Origin: Portulaca oleracea
Taxonomy: Eukaryota; Streptophyta; Magnoliopsida; Caryophyllales; Portulacaceae
Length of the DNA: 64,000 bases
Assembly: GCA_029582165.1 (NCBI GenBank)
Contig: CM055876.1
Location: 19,318,001-19,382,000, forward strand
Direction: 5' to 3'
The translations under genes were made by a program, and so were the position numbers. Under the pieces are notes generated by a model that was given only the letters and a program-made list of their open reading frames with translations, had not been told where the DNA came from and did no database searches. Positions 8,894-21,118 of the stretch are shown here, in pieces (position 1 is the stretch's first letter; every line of letters starts with the position of its first letter).

Positions 8894-11800
8894 TCAAGCA
8901 TAGAACTTTTTTAGTTGATCTAAATTGGTTGGTTGAGACAATTCCTCGCCCTCGGGAGTGATCAAGATTGTCGCTCCTGCTAGTAGTAAAGTCTTGATGA
9001 CGTAAGGCCCCTTCTAATTCGGCTTGAATTTCCCTCGTGGATCTGGAACCGGTGCTCCCATCTCCTTCAAGACCAAGTCTCCTTCTTTAAGATTTCTAGA
9101 TTTTACCTTCTTGTTAAAAGCCCTTGAAATTCTATTCTGGTAAACCTGGACATGATGCATGGCTCTCAACCTTCGTTCGTCAATCATGGTCAACTCTACA
9201 TACCGAGTTCTGGCCCACTCTGCCTCGAAGATTTGGCTTTCATCCACTATCCTCAAGGAAGGTATCGCTATCTCTATGGGTAATACAACCTCCATCCCGT
9301 ATACCAATGAGTATGGGGTTGCCCCGGTGGCAGTGTGAATCGACGTTCGATACCCCCATAAAGCAAAGGGTAGTTTATCAGGCCAGTCTTTATAAGTCAC
9401 CGGCATCTTTTCAATGATTCTTTTTAAAGACTTGTTGGCCACTTCTACAGCGCCATTGGCTTGTGGCCTGTAAACCGACGAGTGATGATGTTGGATCTTG
9501 TATTTCTCAAGCAATTCGGTGACTTCCTTCATGAAGTGTCTTCCATTATCACTTATTATTTCATGCGGTACTCCGTATCTACAGATGATGTTTTGCTGTA
9601 TAAACTTGGCCACATGTTTAGAAGTGATTTTGGCATAAGATGTCACTTCAACCCATTTTGTGAAGTAGTCAATAGCCACTAACACAAACTCATGGCCCCC
9701 AGTTCCAGTATGGGATATCTTTCCGATGATGTCTATTCCCCACATTGAGAAAGGCCACGGGGAAGTCAACGTAGTGAGGTAGGTTGGAGGTTGATGCTGC
9801 AAATTTGCATAGATTTGGCATTTGAGGCATTTCCTAACGAAAGCATGACACTCAGCTTCCATAATGGTCCAGTAATAACCAGCTCTCTGAATTTTTTTGT
9901 TCAAGATCCTACCATTCATGTGTGGACCACATTCTCCACTGTGTATAGCCTCCATAATCTTCTCGGCTTCTTCTTTGTCGACACACAGCAAAGTCAAGCC
10001 AATACTAGTCTTTTTGTAGAGTCTATCCTGAATTATGCAGTACTGGGCAGCCATAAGCTGAATAGCTCTTTGTGCTCTAGGTTCGAGTCTATCTGGGTAT
10101 TCCCCTTTTGTCAGGTATATGTAAAGGTCATAATACCAACAGTCTGGGTTAACCCCGCACGTGTCTAAGGAGTATATATATGCCGGTTCATTTTTCCTTT
10201 GGACTATTATGGGCATTTCTCTTATTCCTGCCAGGAGAGCAACCAATGATGATAGCTTGGCTAATGAATCGGCCAATTCATTATCCTCTCGCTTGTGATA
10301 CGTGAAGGTGATGTAATCGAATTTCTCAGAAAGTTTAGTTAAGCATGCTTGGTAGGCGGCCATATCTTCATCCCTTACTTTCCAATGATGGTTGGCCTGA
10401 TTGATCACGAGGCTGGAGTCTCCAGAGACCCTCAACCTCTTGATATTCATTTCTAAGGCGGCCTGTATGCCTAGAATACAAGCTTCGTATTCAGTAGCGT
10501 TGTTGGTGACCCCAAAGTCAAGTTTCACAGATATGGGTGTATGTGCTCCTTCGGGTGAGATTAGGATAATGCCAGCTCAACATCCCGTTTGGTTGGATGC
10601 TCTATCGAAGTGCATTTCCCATGTTTCGTCATCTATATTGAAGACTTGTTCATCGGGAAATTCAAATTATGCCGGGTGAGGTTCACTTGAAGGCGAATCA
10701 GCTAGGAAGTCTGACACAACCCTTCCCTTGATGGATTTTTGTGGTACATACTTGAGATTAAATTCAGAGAGCATCACCATCCATCGGGCCACCCTACTGT
10801 TGACTATAGGTTGTTCCAAGACATATTTGACCGGGTTCTTTTCTGCTATGATATGCACCGTATGTGCAAGCACGTAGTGGCGAAGCTTCTTGGTAGCCCA
10901 AACGAGGGCTAGGGCCATTTTCTCTATTTCTGTATAGCGAGCCTCATACTCTAGGAACTTCTTACTCAGATAATAGATGGCCCTTTCTTGACCGTCCACT
11001 TTCTGAGCCAACATAGCCCCCATAGCTGTATCGGTAATGGTGAGGTATAGAAGTAGTGGTTCATTGGGTATGGGTGACATTAACACAGGTGGATGTGTCA
11101 AGTACTCTTTGATCTTGTCAAAGGCATCTTGGCATTTTTCATCCCATTGTGGTTTCGTCCCCTTCTTCAACTGTTTGAACAAAGGTTCGCATGTCATGGT
11201 TAGTTTCGAGATGAAACGACTTATGTACTGGACTCTTCCAAGGAACCCTCGAATTTCTTTTTCAGTCTTGGGTGGTTTGAGGTCTTGAATAGCCTTAATC
11301 TTGGCCGGGTCTACTTCAATACCTCGTGAACTTACCACAAAACCGAGTAACTTACCGGAAGTAACTCCAAAGGTACATTTTTGTGGATTTAACCTCACGT
11401 TGTACTTCCTTAGTCGAAGGAAAAACTTTCTCAAGCTGGCAGTATGTTCTGCCCGTTTCTTTGATTTGACAATCATATCATCGACATATACTTCTACTTC
11501 ATTATGCATCATGTCAAATAGCAGGGTTGTAGCCGTTCTTTGGTAAGTAGCTCCGGCATTCTTTAATCCGAACGACATTACTACATAGTGGAAGTTTCCC
11601 CATGGTGTGGTGAAGGCAGTCTTTTCCATATCTTCTTCCGCCATCTTGATCTGATTATACCCTGAATACCCGTCCATGAAAGATAGTAACTCATGTCCAC
11701 ATGTGTTGTCTACCAGAATGTCGATGTGAGGTAGTGGAAAGTCGTCCTTAGGACTTGCTTTGTTCAAGTCTCTATAGTCGACGCACATTCTCACCCTTCC

Positions 11801-12224
11801 ATCTTTCTTGGGTACAGGAACAATGTTAGCTAACCAGTCTGCGTACTCAATTACTTTGATAAAACCCGCTTGTTGCTGTTTTACTACTTCTGCTAAAATT
11901 TTTCGCGACCATTCGGGTTTCATCCTTCTAGGTCTTTGCTTGACTGGTTTGGCATCAGGATATAAGGGGAGTGAATGTTCGGCTATCTCTCGGTCGATCC
12001 CTGGCATGTCCTTGTAGGACCATACAGACACATCAATGAACTCTTTGAGCAGCTCGGTGTACTCAGCTTGTTCCTCCAATGTTAGAGATTTTCCGAGCTT
12101 CAACTCCCGAGGGTTTTCTAAGGTTCCTACGTTAATGCTTATTGTTTCCTCCGTTATGGCTGTATGATTTTCATGTTCCTCGACAGCTTTTATTAATTCT
12201 TTTGAGTCCATTAATTCAGCATCA
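8894..12224 (-). pseudogene. pol: Element 1 pol exon: RT, RNase H, second RNase H, integrase
   Basis: One reading frame from 12224 down to the TGA at 8894, broken by stops: TAA at 10667, TGA near 10574 and TAG near 9014. RT is recognised by FMDGYSGYNQI, the catalytic VYVDDMIVKS and a LGF block; a Ty3-type RNase H follows (ending ..SDFLADSP). A second, shorter RNase H-like region (NNATEYEACILGIQAAL) comes before integrase, as in the Tat lineage. Integrase shows the H..H..C..C zinc region (CLKCQ), the catalytic D (WGIDIIG), D (ISDNGRHF) and E (GAVEVANKSLK), and a C-terminal GKFKPN.. module. Enzymes would reverse-transcribe and integrate the element. The conserved motifs survive, so decay is recent relative to the family, but the stops make the polyprotein incomplete. 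Confidence 0.93.
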
Positions 12225-12339
12225 CTATTGGCAAAAACAGTTCAGGGAAGAGGGAGAAAGGAATCAGGATAAGCAAACAAACAACCATTTTATTGAATTA
12301 GGGAAAACGAGTACATTAAAAATAAATTCTAAGACTTAC
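12225..12339 (-). other. Intron between protease and RT
   Basis: On the minus strand the donor GTAAGT (12339-12334) and acceptor TTTTTGCCAATAG (ending 12225) bound 115 nt. The exon ends in GA and the next begins T, giving an Asp codon in frame with the RT exon. A spliced intron at this place is a known hallmark of Ogre elements and was probably used to control the Gag-Pro to Pol ratio. Confidence 0.75.
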
Positions 12340-14185
12340 TCAGCGGACTTTGACTCAACAGAAGGGAAACTAGGACCAGACTCAGAAGACTCTCCTAAAG
12401 CTACGGTGAACTCTTTTCCAGCATCGAGGTCCACCTACGATATTTCACGGCAGCTTCCATCTGCAGTTATCAGCTTGCTTGGATCAAATCCTGGGTTAGA
12501 AAGGGCAGCTACAAGGATGTTGTCTGGGTCGTCATTATGACGAGCTTATTGGCCAAATAGAAGACCAAAGATACTACTTCCAGCTAAATGTGTCCATTCA
12601 AGAGGAGGTTTCTTGTCCCGACTTGGGATAAAGTGTCCTTCCTCTAAGATCATGCAGTCATTAAAAATTTCCAAGCCAGCTACTTGGATACCTTCCTCCT
12701 TCAGATAATAAGGCTCCGGGAACCCATAGTAGGGAAAGTCATCTCCCTCTTTGATCCATTGTCCATTAAGGGTCAAAGGATAAGGCCTGATCTCGGAGAG
12801 TAGCGGTGGATCGTCAACCTTCCTCTTCCTGGCAGTTGCCCACTTAGCAAGTCTAATTTCTTCTTCGGTTGGGGTGTACCCGAGACCAAAAGAGTAATGG
12901 CTTCTAGGCATTAAGTACGGGAAGTTGGACTTCTTACTTGGATTCCCTAGGGATTGGCCCGGAAAATATCCTAAGTTCCTTAAGATCGCGTTGATCTTGC
13001 GATTGGAATGTGGGTCAAAATCGAAAGGGGCCTCGTTCAGACTCAGCATGGCCACAAATTCGAAGTTATGAAACTCTTCATCCATAGAATTTTGTTCAAC
13101 TTCCAGCACAGGCGTTGTCGAGGTAACAATAGCAGAAATTTCCTCGCCTCCTATAGTGATGACTTGGCCTTGAATTATCATTTTCACCTTTTGGTGCAGA
13201 GTCGAGGCAACCGCCCTATTCTCATGCAGCCATGGTCGGCCAAGTAGTAGATTAAAAGAGGCCGGGATATCGATAACCAGAAATTCGACATTTCGAGTGA
13301 CGTATTCCATGGTTATGGGTAAGATTACCCAACCCAGAGTCCTTCTCGGGGAATTATCATAAGCCCAGAGTTGAACAGTTTGTTGTGCCAAATGGTGTCG
13401 TTGAATACCCAACTTCTGGGCGGTCCTCCATGGACATATGTTGACTGCCGACTCGTTGTCCACTAGCACAAGTGGGACAACCTTGTTGGAGCACATGATG
13501 GTTAAGTATAAAGCCTTGTTGTGAGCGTACCCTTCCCTTGGCAGATCTGCCTCGTCGAAAGTGATATCCGGCTTTGGTGTAGTCACAAATGCGACGAGGT
13601 CCTCGGGCGGAGTGTCCGAAGGAACTTGGATTCGGTTGAGTGCATTCAAGAGTGCTTGACGATGTGTTTGGGAAGTATTTAACAGTTGCCAAATTGTGAG
13701 GTCAACTTTAGTCCTCTTGAACTGCTTAAGGAATGCATCCTCTACAGGGATCGCCTCTGTTGGATGTGCGTTGATGGGTACAGGAGCAACCGGCGGTGGG
13801 AGAGTTGGGTCTTTTTGGTTGGTCCTTCCCGACCTGGTAAGAAAAGCAGCATCAGCGTAGTCATCCAGCTGATGATCCTCCTGAGTGACTTTGAGGACCA
13901 TCTTTACTATTCAGTCTCTTTGATTAGGTTTTCTTCTTCATCACCAGAATTTATCTTGAGTGATTCGACCTTAGGAGTGATCTCCTTGTATGTATCCTCG
14001 GGGTCAGAATCCCAGGAAGTCATGTCAGTTTGATACACGTCCTCTTCATCACTATCCCATACACCATTGACATGCAGGAGGTATGGAGCGTAAACCCCAA
14101 ATTTTGGAGCCTCTGTGTCAGTGATAAAGATGGTGGGGTCCCAACTTCCTGAAGTTTTGGATATCATGGTGACCCCGAATGGATT
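12340..14185 (-). pseudogene. Element 1 gag C-terminal linker and protease
   Basis: Continuation of the gag frame beyond the solo LTR. The first part (to about 13907) is acidic (WDSDEEDVYQTDMTSWDSD) and ends in a stop just before ATG 13901. The protease region contains VPLVLVDNESAVNICP; the family norm is a D-N-G or D-S-G triad, so the Gly is replaced by Glu, likely inactivating. LLGRPWLHE follows, typical for the C-terminal part of retropepsins in this lineage. Further in-frame stops lie at 12546-12548 (TAA) and about 12440 (TAG). It was joined to gag before the 14186 insertion. Confidence 0.85.
14181..14185. other. Target site duplication, left copy (GGATT)
   Basis: GGATT directly before the TG end of the solo LTR; the same five bases follow its CA end at 17732-17736. 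Confidence 0.9.
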
Positions 14186-17100
14186 TGTAAAACCCCGAAA
14201 AATTCGAATACGTTGACTGTGACGTCGTTAATTATTTAAATTGACTCCGTTAAATTTTGAAATTTTATCGGTGGTTATTTCTGCTAACATTTGAGCTCGT
14301 AGGACCGTTGAGAGACTAACAAGGGTATTTTAGTAATTTTATACGGGCATGGGAGTATAGGGTAAGGTGGTAATTTTATGTGGTTAATATTGTATGATTT
14401 CATGTGTTTTCTTTAATTATGCATGAATTATGTGTTACAGTGCAATTATTTATATGATTATAGTTATTTTAGAAAGTAAGAAATTATATTTTTTTTTTTC
14501 CTAATTACTATTATTAGCAGCATGTTCTATTTGATTTATTCTATATTTATTTTAGTTTGTGTCTTGTTTAATTGGTATAAGTATTAATTAGTATTAGAAA
14601 CCTTAATTATACTAAACCCTAAACCTAACCCCTCCTCTGCCTCCCAGCGCCCGGCACAGATCGGTCGGAAACCGTGGCCGGCAACCACCGCAGCAACCCC
14701 CATCCTCCCCTCTCTGTCGTTCTCTCTCTCTCAGTCCCTCTCTGTCTTCCGTTGTCGTGAACCACCCCGAGCCACTACCAAGACCGCCATTCGATACCAC
14801 ACGACGACCACCGCCGCCGCCGCATCCCACTAGACGTCCTACCTCCATCGTCGCAGCCACCGGAACCAGCCGCCCAGACGCGAGACGTGCCTGGTTACTG
14901 CTGCGGTATTCGACCCAGCCACCGTAAACATCGATCGATCCTGCCCAGAGACATTGCCGACCTTCGACCACCACTGTGCATACGTCGATAGTCCTGTCGC
15001 CGCCTCTACTGTCACCGGAGACCACTAGTCGCCACCCATTCCTAAGTAAAACCCTAGACCTGCTGCATTATTTTTGCTTCGCTGGCTACTGTTGTTCTTT
15101 TACTATTCATATTAATTACTAGTTGCTTAATCTGTGTCTTTATGTGAATGATATACATATACTCCAAACTTTTACTCTGATGTTATGGTGTAGTTAAGCA
15201 TGCATTTATGTAATTCATGTGTACTTTGAGTGTATTAGAATGTTTAATATTTTTGTGAGTGCTACTGAGAATCATTGCAAATATATGATGAGTATAGGGT
15301 GTTTCATGAAAGTTATGATTAGGGTTTATTAGAGTTGATTTGTGGAAATTTTATGTGTTTATGTTCTGTTTTATGCATGATTATCATGATTATAAGTTAA
15401 GTTCTAGTTACTCATATTACTATTTGAAAGGAGTTGCGTTTTAAATCTCATTTCATGTTACGAGTTCGCGTTGAACCTTGAGTTTTATTCGTTTTGAGAG
15501 TTTGGAATTTAATAATCTAAATTTATAATTATTACTACCTTATATCTTTTAAAATGGATGTTGATTAAATCTTCTTATGGTTTTTGCAAAGTAAATTATA
15601 CTATGTTTACTAAAGTTTTGATCTTTGGTGTATTAATCGTATTATTTTGGTTATTATCATGTGCGGTATTTTTAATACGAATGTTATTGATTTTCTTTAT
15701 GTAAAATACTTTAATTTTGGTCATGAGTAAGAGTTTGTCACCCTTGCTGTGTGGGCTGTTTTTCCATAAGGTTTGATGCCAAAAATTTGAGTTTTATTCT
15801 GACCTTTATGGTAGGTTTTTAAAGAAAATGTTTATTTTAAAAATTTAATTGTTTATGTGAGAATTTGGTGATTGTTTGATTGACCTTGGTTGTGTTAGGG
15901 GGTGAAGGGGAAGGTATTTGACCTTAAGCGGGCTGTTTAGAATCTCAAATTAGAGTCCCGGAATGCTCTGATTGGAATTAGGATCGAAAAACCCAAAATA
16001 AAAACGGGTCAGTTTGGACAGATTTTATGAGTCGTATGATATCGGCCACCATTTATTTTGTAGTTAATATTTAGCCCTACTGTTCGGTCTGGAAATACCT
16101 TAGGATGTTAGCTTTCATAGGAAATTTGCGGATCGGGATTTTGAGGTGTATATTCTAAGTTACGACCCAAATAGCGCACCTAGGTCAGAACTGGACAGGT
16201 TCTGTAATTAGCTGTTTTTGAGGACCTTAGGAGGTGTTTTAGGTCTCGTGGTCAACATAAGAGTTTTAGTAGACACCTCGAGGTTTCCAGAAAGTCCAAA
16301 ACCGTACCCATAGGATGTCGGGAAGATAAGTTATGATTCGTTTTATCCAGACGTTGCAATCTGTCCAGTTATTTTCTTCTTTTGAATAAATGTGTTGTTA
16401 TGTGTGAATTATTCAATTGATTGTCATATGGAAGTGTTGTGATATGTAATAGTTAGATGATGTGAGATATGTTAAAATGTTAATTTATGAATTATGGGAA
16501 CCTTATAGTGTTCCTAGAGGTGGGTTAGGTAGATGGTAGGGTATACTAACTTCGAGAGGACGTTATTCATTATAGATTGTATTCTATTTATAGGCGCGAT
16601 CTAGATCGACTCGTTTTAGTGAGCTCAAGTGTATTCGTGGAGGTCAAGTGAAGTGAAGTGAAGAATTCAAGGTAATGTCTATGTCCTAAATCCCGCTGGG
16701 GTGCACTTTAATTGTTTTGATTGATTTTAAGTTATTTTACATTTTGCATCCCGAAGGGATTTTATGGTGAAAATTGGTTGTCTATTTTGGATGTGGTTTA
16801 TGTTCTTTTGAGTTGGTAAAATGTGGACAGTCGTTTATGTGTGATTTGGAAATGATTTTGGAAATTGGGAATGGATTCATTAGGTTTGGAATGTTTGATA
16901 TTAAACCGGACTAATAATTCAAATGAGACGTAAATGCGGGTTCGGGCAACGCCCCATAGACCAGGATCTGTTCCTGCAGGGAGGTTGTCAAGAGATCAGG
17001 GGATGCCCTGATATGGTTATGTGTTCGGGCAAGGCCCCATAGACCAGGATCTGTTCCTGTAGGGAGGTTGTCAAGAGATCAGGGATGCCTGATAGGTGCT

Positions 17101-17731
17101 ACTTCCCCGGGGTTAGTTATATGCACGTGTGTGAAATGGATGGCCATCCGTATGTTGAGATTGTGATTGATTGAGATTGATATTGAGATTTGATTATGGT
17201 GAAGTCTTGGACTTCGAGGGCCAAATAAGCAAGGTCCACCCGCTTAATAAATTTGAAGGACAGTTATGGTTGGTTTTGGAAAAATAGTTGGTTTCGAAAA
17301 GATTTGACTCGTTCACTTCTCCCCCAAAAATGAAATGAAATGGATTTGAAACTGTTTTGACAGTTAGGGGTAGACATTATTGAGTCCTCCTCATGTTTTT
17401 AAATGTTTTGTTTTCAGGTGAAGAGTTCTGTGATGAGAACGGGAACTAGAAGTGAGGACGATAGATCAAAGTTAGAAGTTCTATGAATAAGTTTAGTTAA
17501 TGTTTAGACTTGAGTAGTCATGTTAGTTTATGATGTCTTTAGAAATTGAAAGTTTCCTTCGGTTGTTAAATTGAATTAATTAATGATTAGTTAGTTTTTC
17601 CTTTCTTGCCTTGTATTCCTTCGGGGATACGGCAGTAACGCCCAATTAAAAAGAGAAAAAAAAATGAGTCTTCCGCTGTTACCGTTAGTCAATGTTTGAC
17701 TTTTTCATAATTGAATTTCTAGGGCGTTACA
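14186..17731 (+). mobile_element. Solo LTR, 3.55 kb, inserted at the gag/protease junction of element 1
   Basis: Starts TGTAAAACCCCG and ends GGGCGTTACA, flanked by perfect GGATT duplications, with no internal gag-pol: a solo LTR left after recombination between two LTRs. The plus strand looks like sense: TATAAGTATT near 14577, then a telomere-like accctaaacc stretch and a C/T-rich leader (14620-15050). A roughly 100-bp segment is duplicated in tandem at 16940-17095. A related copy lies inverted at 22667-26081. The long LTR with a TGTAA..CCCC start would suit a Tekay/Del-type chromovirus, but no coding region is present to confirm this. Apparent open frames at 14612-15025 are composition artefacts. 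Confidence 0.9.
16940..17095 (+). repeat. Tandem duplication inside the solo LTR
   Basis: The block beginning ttcgggcaacgccccatag is followed by a near copy beginning ttcgggcaaggccccatag about 90 bp later. The sister copy of the LTR (near 23225-23305, reverse strand) has one unit only, so the duplication arose in this lineage. Confidence 0.75.
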
Positions 17732-18957
17732 GGATTATTATTGTTGTTGGGTTTTTGTTGGGCCGCTTTGGGTAGGGGTAAGGTCTGGTCACGGATCATC
17801 CCTTCTATGACATTTTTAAGGGTAAAACATCTCTCGGTATCATGACCTCGCATGCGGTGGTAGTTACAGAACTTTCCCGCGTCCCAACTCTTTCCTTTCA
17901 CTTCAGGTTCAGCTTTGATAGGGGGAAGTTCAATTTTTCCCTTCTTCACAAGACGATCTAAGGCCTCGGCGTACGAGGTGTCGAGAGGTGTATAAGAGTT
18001 AAACCTTTGAATGACATGTGCTTCGACAGCTTTTGGTTGTTGATTGGATGTTCCACCAACCCTTTTGGTGGAAGTGGGGTTCTTCCATCCGGACGATGTT
18101 GCAGATTTTTCTAACTTAGCTTCTACCATTAACCCCAGTTTCTTTAAAGCTGAGAAATCTAGAATCAACTGGCATTCCATCATGTTGGCATACCTTGGCT
18201 TCAGCCCTTGTATGAAGATTTGGATCTGGTAATCCAAAGTCACATTATCAGTCATTAAGGCCTTTTGCGTGCTCCAACGATGGAAGTAGTTCATGAATGA
18301 TTCTCCTTCACCTTGCTTGATGGCCGCCATGTCACTCATGGTTACATCTGCATCCTGGCTAGCTGCATATTGCTGAATGAAAGCCTTATAGGTAGCTTCC
18401 TAGTTCTCTTGGACATCCAGCGGTAAGGTGTAGTACCATTTTAGGACTTCATCGCTTAAAGTCCATGGGAAAACATGAGCATATAAGCTAGGATCTACTT
18501 CCTTTAAGACCATCATGCGCGCAAAGCTGCGCACATGGTGAGTAGGATTCTCCATGGCCTTAAATTTCTTCTCAGGTAGCGAGAACTTGTCAGGGAGTTT
18601 GGCTTGAGGAGTGCTTGGTAAGCCGATATCCAGAAAATGCTCTCTAAATTGAGGGATTTGTCTAAGCAGGTTTTGAAGATTATCAACCCTATTATCCCTG
18701 AATGGCATGAACTGCTCATCTCGGGGCATAGTTCTTTCAGTGTGCACGCTCCTGTCATCTTCATCAGGGGTATCCTGCCCTATACCTATCTTTTCATTGA
18801 TCGTTTGAATGGCTTGGACAACACCTTCCATTCTACGATCTTGTTGGTTGGCCCTTGTATCAATCAGGCTACGGATATCTCGCACTAAGGCTGAGAGGTC
18901 CGCCGCCGTGACAGGTTGGCCATGGGTTTCTTGTTCTTGATCGTTAATCTCAGCCAT
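17732..18957 (-). pseudogene. gag: Element 1 gag
   Basis: Reads from ATG 18957 (MAEINDQEQE) down to the solo LTR insertion. It contains the conserved Tat gag core (LPDKFSLPEKKFKAMENPTH, then a WYYTLP region), an in-frame TAG at 18400, the MKQGE-like IKQGEGESFMNYFHRW block and a single zinc-knuckle-like motif CNYHRMRGHDTERC. Gag forms the cytoplasmic virus-like particle that packages element RNA. The frame is open further upstream to about 19143, where a possible splice acceptor (CCATACAG) occurs, so a spliced leader is possible. At the C end the frame runs on across the insertion point into the protease region once the solo LTR is disregarded. Confidence 0.88.
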
Positions 18958-21097
18958 GAAATCAGAAGGAATGGACACAATGTCACTGTCTACGATCGAG
19001 GTTTGGGAGGAAGTATCCGAGTCGGTGTCGGTGGACGAACTCCGGTTCGGTGTTGCAGTCGGGATCGGTGAGAAACTTGTCAGCCTTCGAGATCCAACCC
19101 TAGCCCAAGACTTGACTCTTGACTCTTTAGGTCCTATCTTGCCTGTATGGAAATTTCACATTAGAACAACATCAACTCCCAACACATGCCTACCCGATGC
19201 ATGCCATGACTTAATGACCTATATGAAACAACCTAATGCAGACCATGCGTATATGTTGACCCCTTTTTTTTTGCTTTGACTCACCCAAATTTAGGCTTGC
19301 ATGATGACCTCTAACCTAGGATGAGATTATGTACGGGGAGGGTCAATCGGACCACGATAAGATCGAGTCAACATTAAAGCTTTAATGAACTCAGATTCGA
19401 ATAATGATCGGATACACTTTAAGGACCCCAAGCACAGCCAAAGGTTGGACAAAGTCAAGCTAAGATATCGGGTTTAATCAAACTTCTTTGATTTGGGCCC
19501 AAGAGAGACCTCTAGGCCTTCTTTAACTTTTGCACGACTATTGCCCAAACTAGAGCGGCGTTTGGGGGGGAAAAGAGACCTTATGAGACCGACTCTAAAG
19601 AAAAGAAAAACACATAGCACATAATTCACATATATCACAACAAGAATGCACGTTGCATACAAAATGGGTAATGCACCTAACCGAGGTTCTACATTCATGG
19701 GTTTAAGGTCGGGTACCTAAAACTAACATACTCATGTCTCTCACTCGTCACAAATTCTATGGAGTTCATAGTAATGTGATTTGTGTGTTTCTCACAAAAT
19801 TAAGGGGAAAATGTGAATTCATAATCCCGAGAATTTTGGGAGTGCTTCATGAGTGGGAAAGCAATTCGCGACCTTCTCGAAATGTGGGGTTCATTCCTTG
19901 AATTCGAAAATATACTTTACCCAAAAAGGGAAATTAGGTTAACCTAGACGGTATCTTTGGGTTCATCCCGATTTATTAAAAACCGAGATGGAGGTCCGCA
20001 TGCACGATGCCTAACTAAATAATAAAAATTACAAAAATTAACTTCTCCTTTTCTACTCAAAAATTTTAAAAACCGGTTTTTCAAGTTTTACCCTCTTAAA
20101 GTGATGTATATTTGATGGCCATATACATCAAGGTCATCAAGGGAGACAACCCATACACACCATAGGAGCCAAATACTTGATTACATGGAAAAGGAGCCCC
20201 ATTCACTCATGTCTCTTACACAAACGAGTGGCTTCAACAAGGGTAGCTCGGTAATTTACTCTATATCTCAAGAACCATAAAGCTTTTGAGAAAGTCATCC
20301 AAAGACATATTGAAGAACATTGAAAGAGCTTTCCAATGGTTTTTGAATCTTGGAATTTGGATTTGAAACGAGCAAGTTATCATCATTTGAAATCTAGTTT
20401 AGTTCATTGTTTTCTTTATGATGTAATCATTAGAATAGATGATCTAAGCCTCAAGGGGCCTATTTCTTGATTTGTGCACGTCTAGGGAGGGCTAGGATTA
20501 CTATAAATACCCCCCTTAGGCCTCTTGTAATCTCATTCATTCATATATCAAATACAAAGTAAACACATGGTGTTGTTTTCTCTCTAGCTTTTGTGCTAGT
20601 TTTCGTTTCTCTTGAGGGAGTTTCGAAGTTATCCCCTTCTTCTATTCAAGGGTGGCATCCTTGAAGGTGAAAGGAAGGAATTGAAGAGTTCTTTGAGGTG
20701 GTGTGGCTGTATCCTCATCGATCCTTCAAAAGCCGAATCTATCCAACTATCCATTCCATCGTTCATTCAACTACATTCATCCAACCTCACGTCATTCATC
20801 AAGAATTCATCAAGAATTCAACAAGAATTCATCAAGAATCCAATAAGAAGCATTCGTTCTTCATCAACACGTCTAAGCTTCAACAATCGTGCATCCATCC
20901 AAACGTTCAATCGTCCATCATTCGTTCATCAACATACCTTCATTTGGTAATCATCTTTCATAGTTCTTTCCATCCATTTCCAATCTATTTTCGCCCCTTA
21001 AGAACTTTGAGAAGGGAGATTCTTATCTTCGCTCTTAAAGATCCTTAACCCTTTTGTGTAATGTGATCTTGTGGTCCCATTATACATCATAAAGTAA
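18958..21097 (-). other. Element 1 leader between gag and primer binding site
   Basis: About 2.1 kb without a recognisable gene. Odd features: a plus-strand TATAAATA (20502-20509) followed by a leader-like CT/AT region, and a run of ttcatcaagaat-type short repeats (20745-20940), both facing toward the 5' LTR. They may be part of an embedded older insertion or an antisense promoter. No sense ORF1 of the kind described for some Ogre elements was recognised. Confidence 0.5.
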
Positions 21098-21116
21098 GTC
21101 CCCAGTGGAGTCGCCA
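21098..21116 (-). other. Primer binding site of element 1 (tRNA-Arg type)
   Basis: On the minus strand TGGCGACTCCACTGGGGAC lies two bases inside the 5' LTR. The identical 19-mer is at the equivalent place in element 2 (51192-51210). From memory this matches the 3' end of a plant tRNA-Arg, the usual primer of Ogre/Tat elements. Confidence 0.85.
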
Positions 21117-21118
21117 TT

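Noticed and set aside
14612..15025. Gly/Arg-rich open frame in the solo LTR and similar frames at 25086-25673
   Set aside because: GC-rich leader of the LTR family; frames are not conserved between the two copies.
20612..21048. Plus-strand open frames rich in Ser, His and Ile in the leader of element 1
   Set aside because: They come from ttcatcaagaat short repeats; no domain seen.
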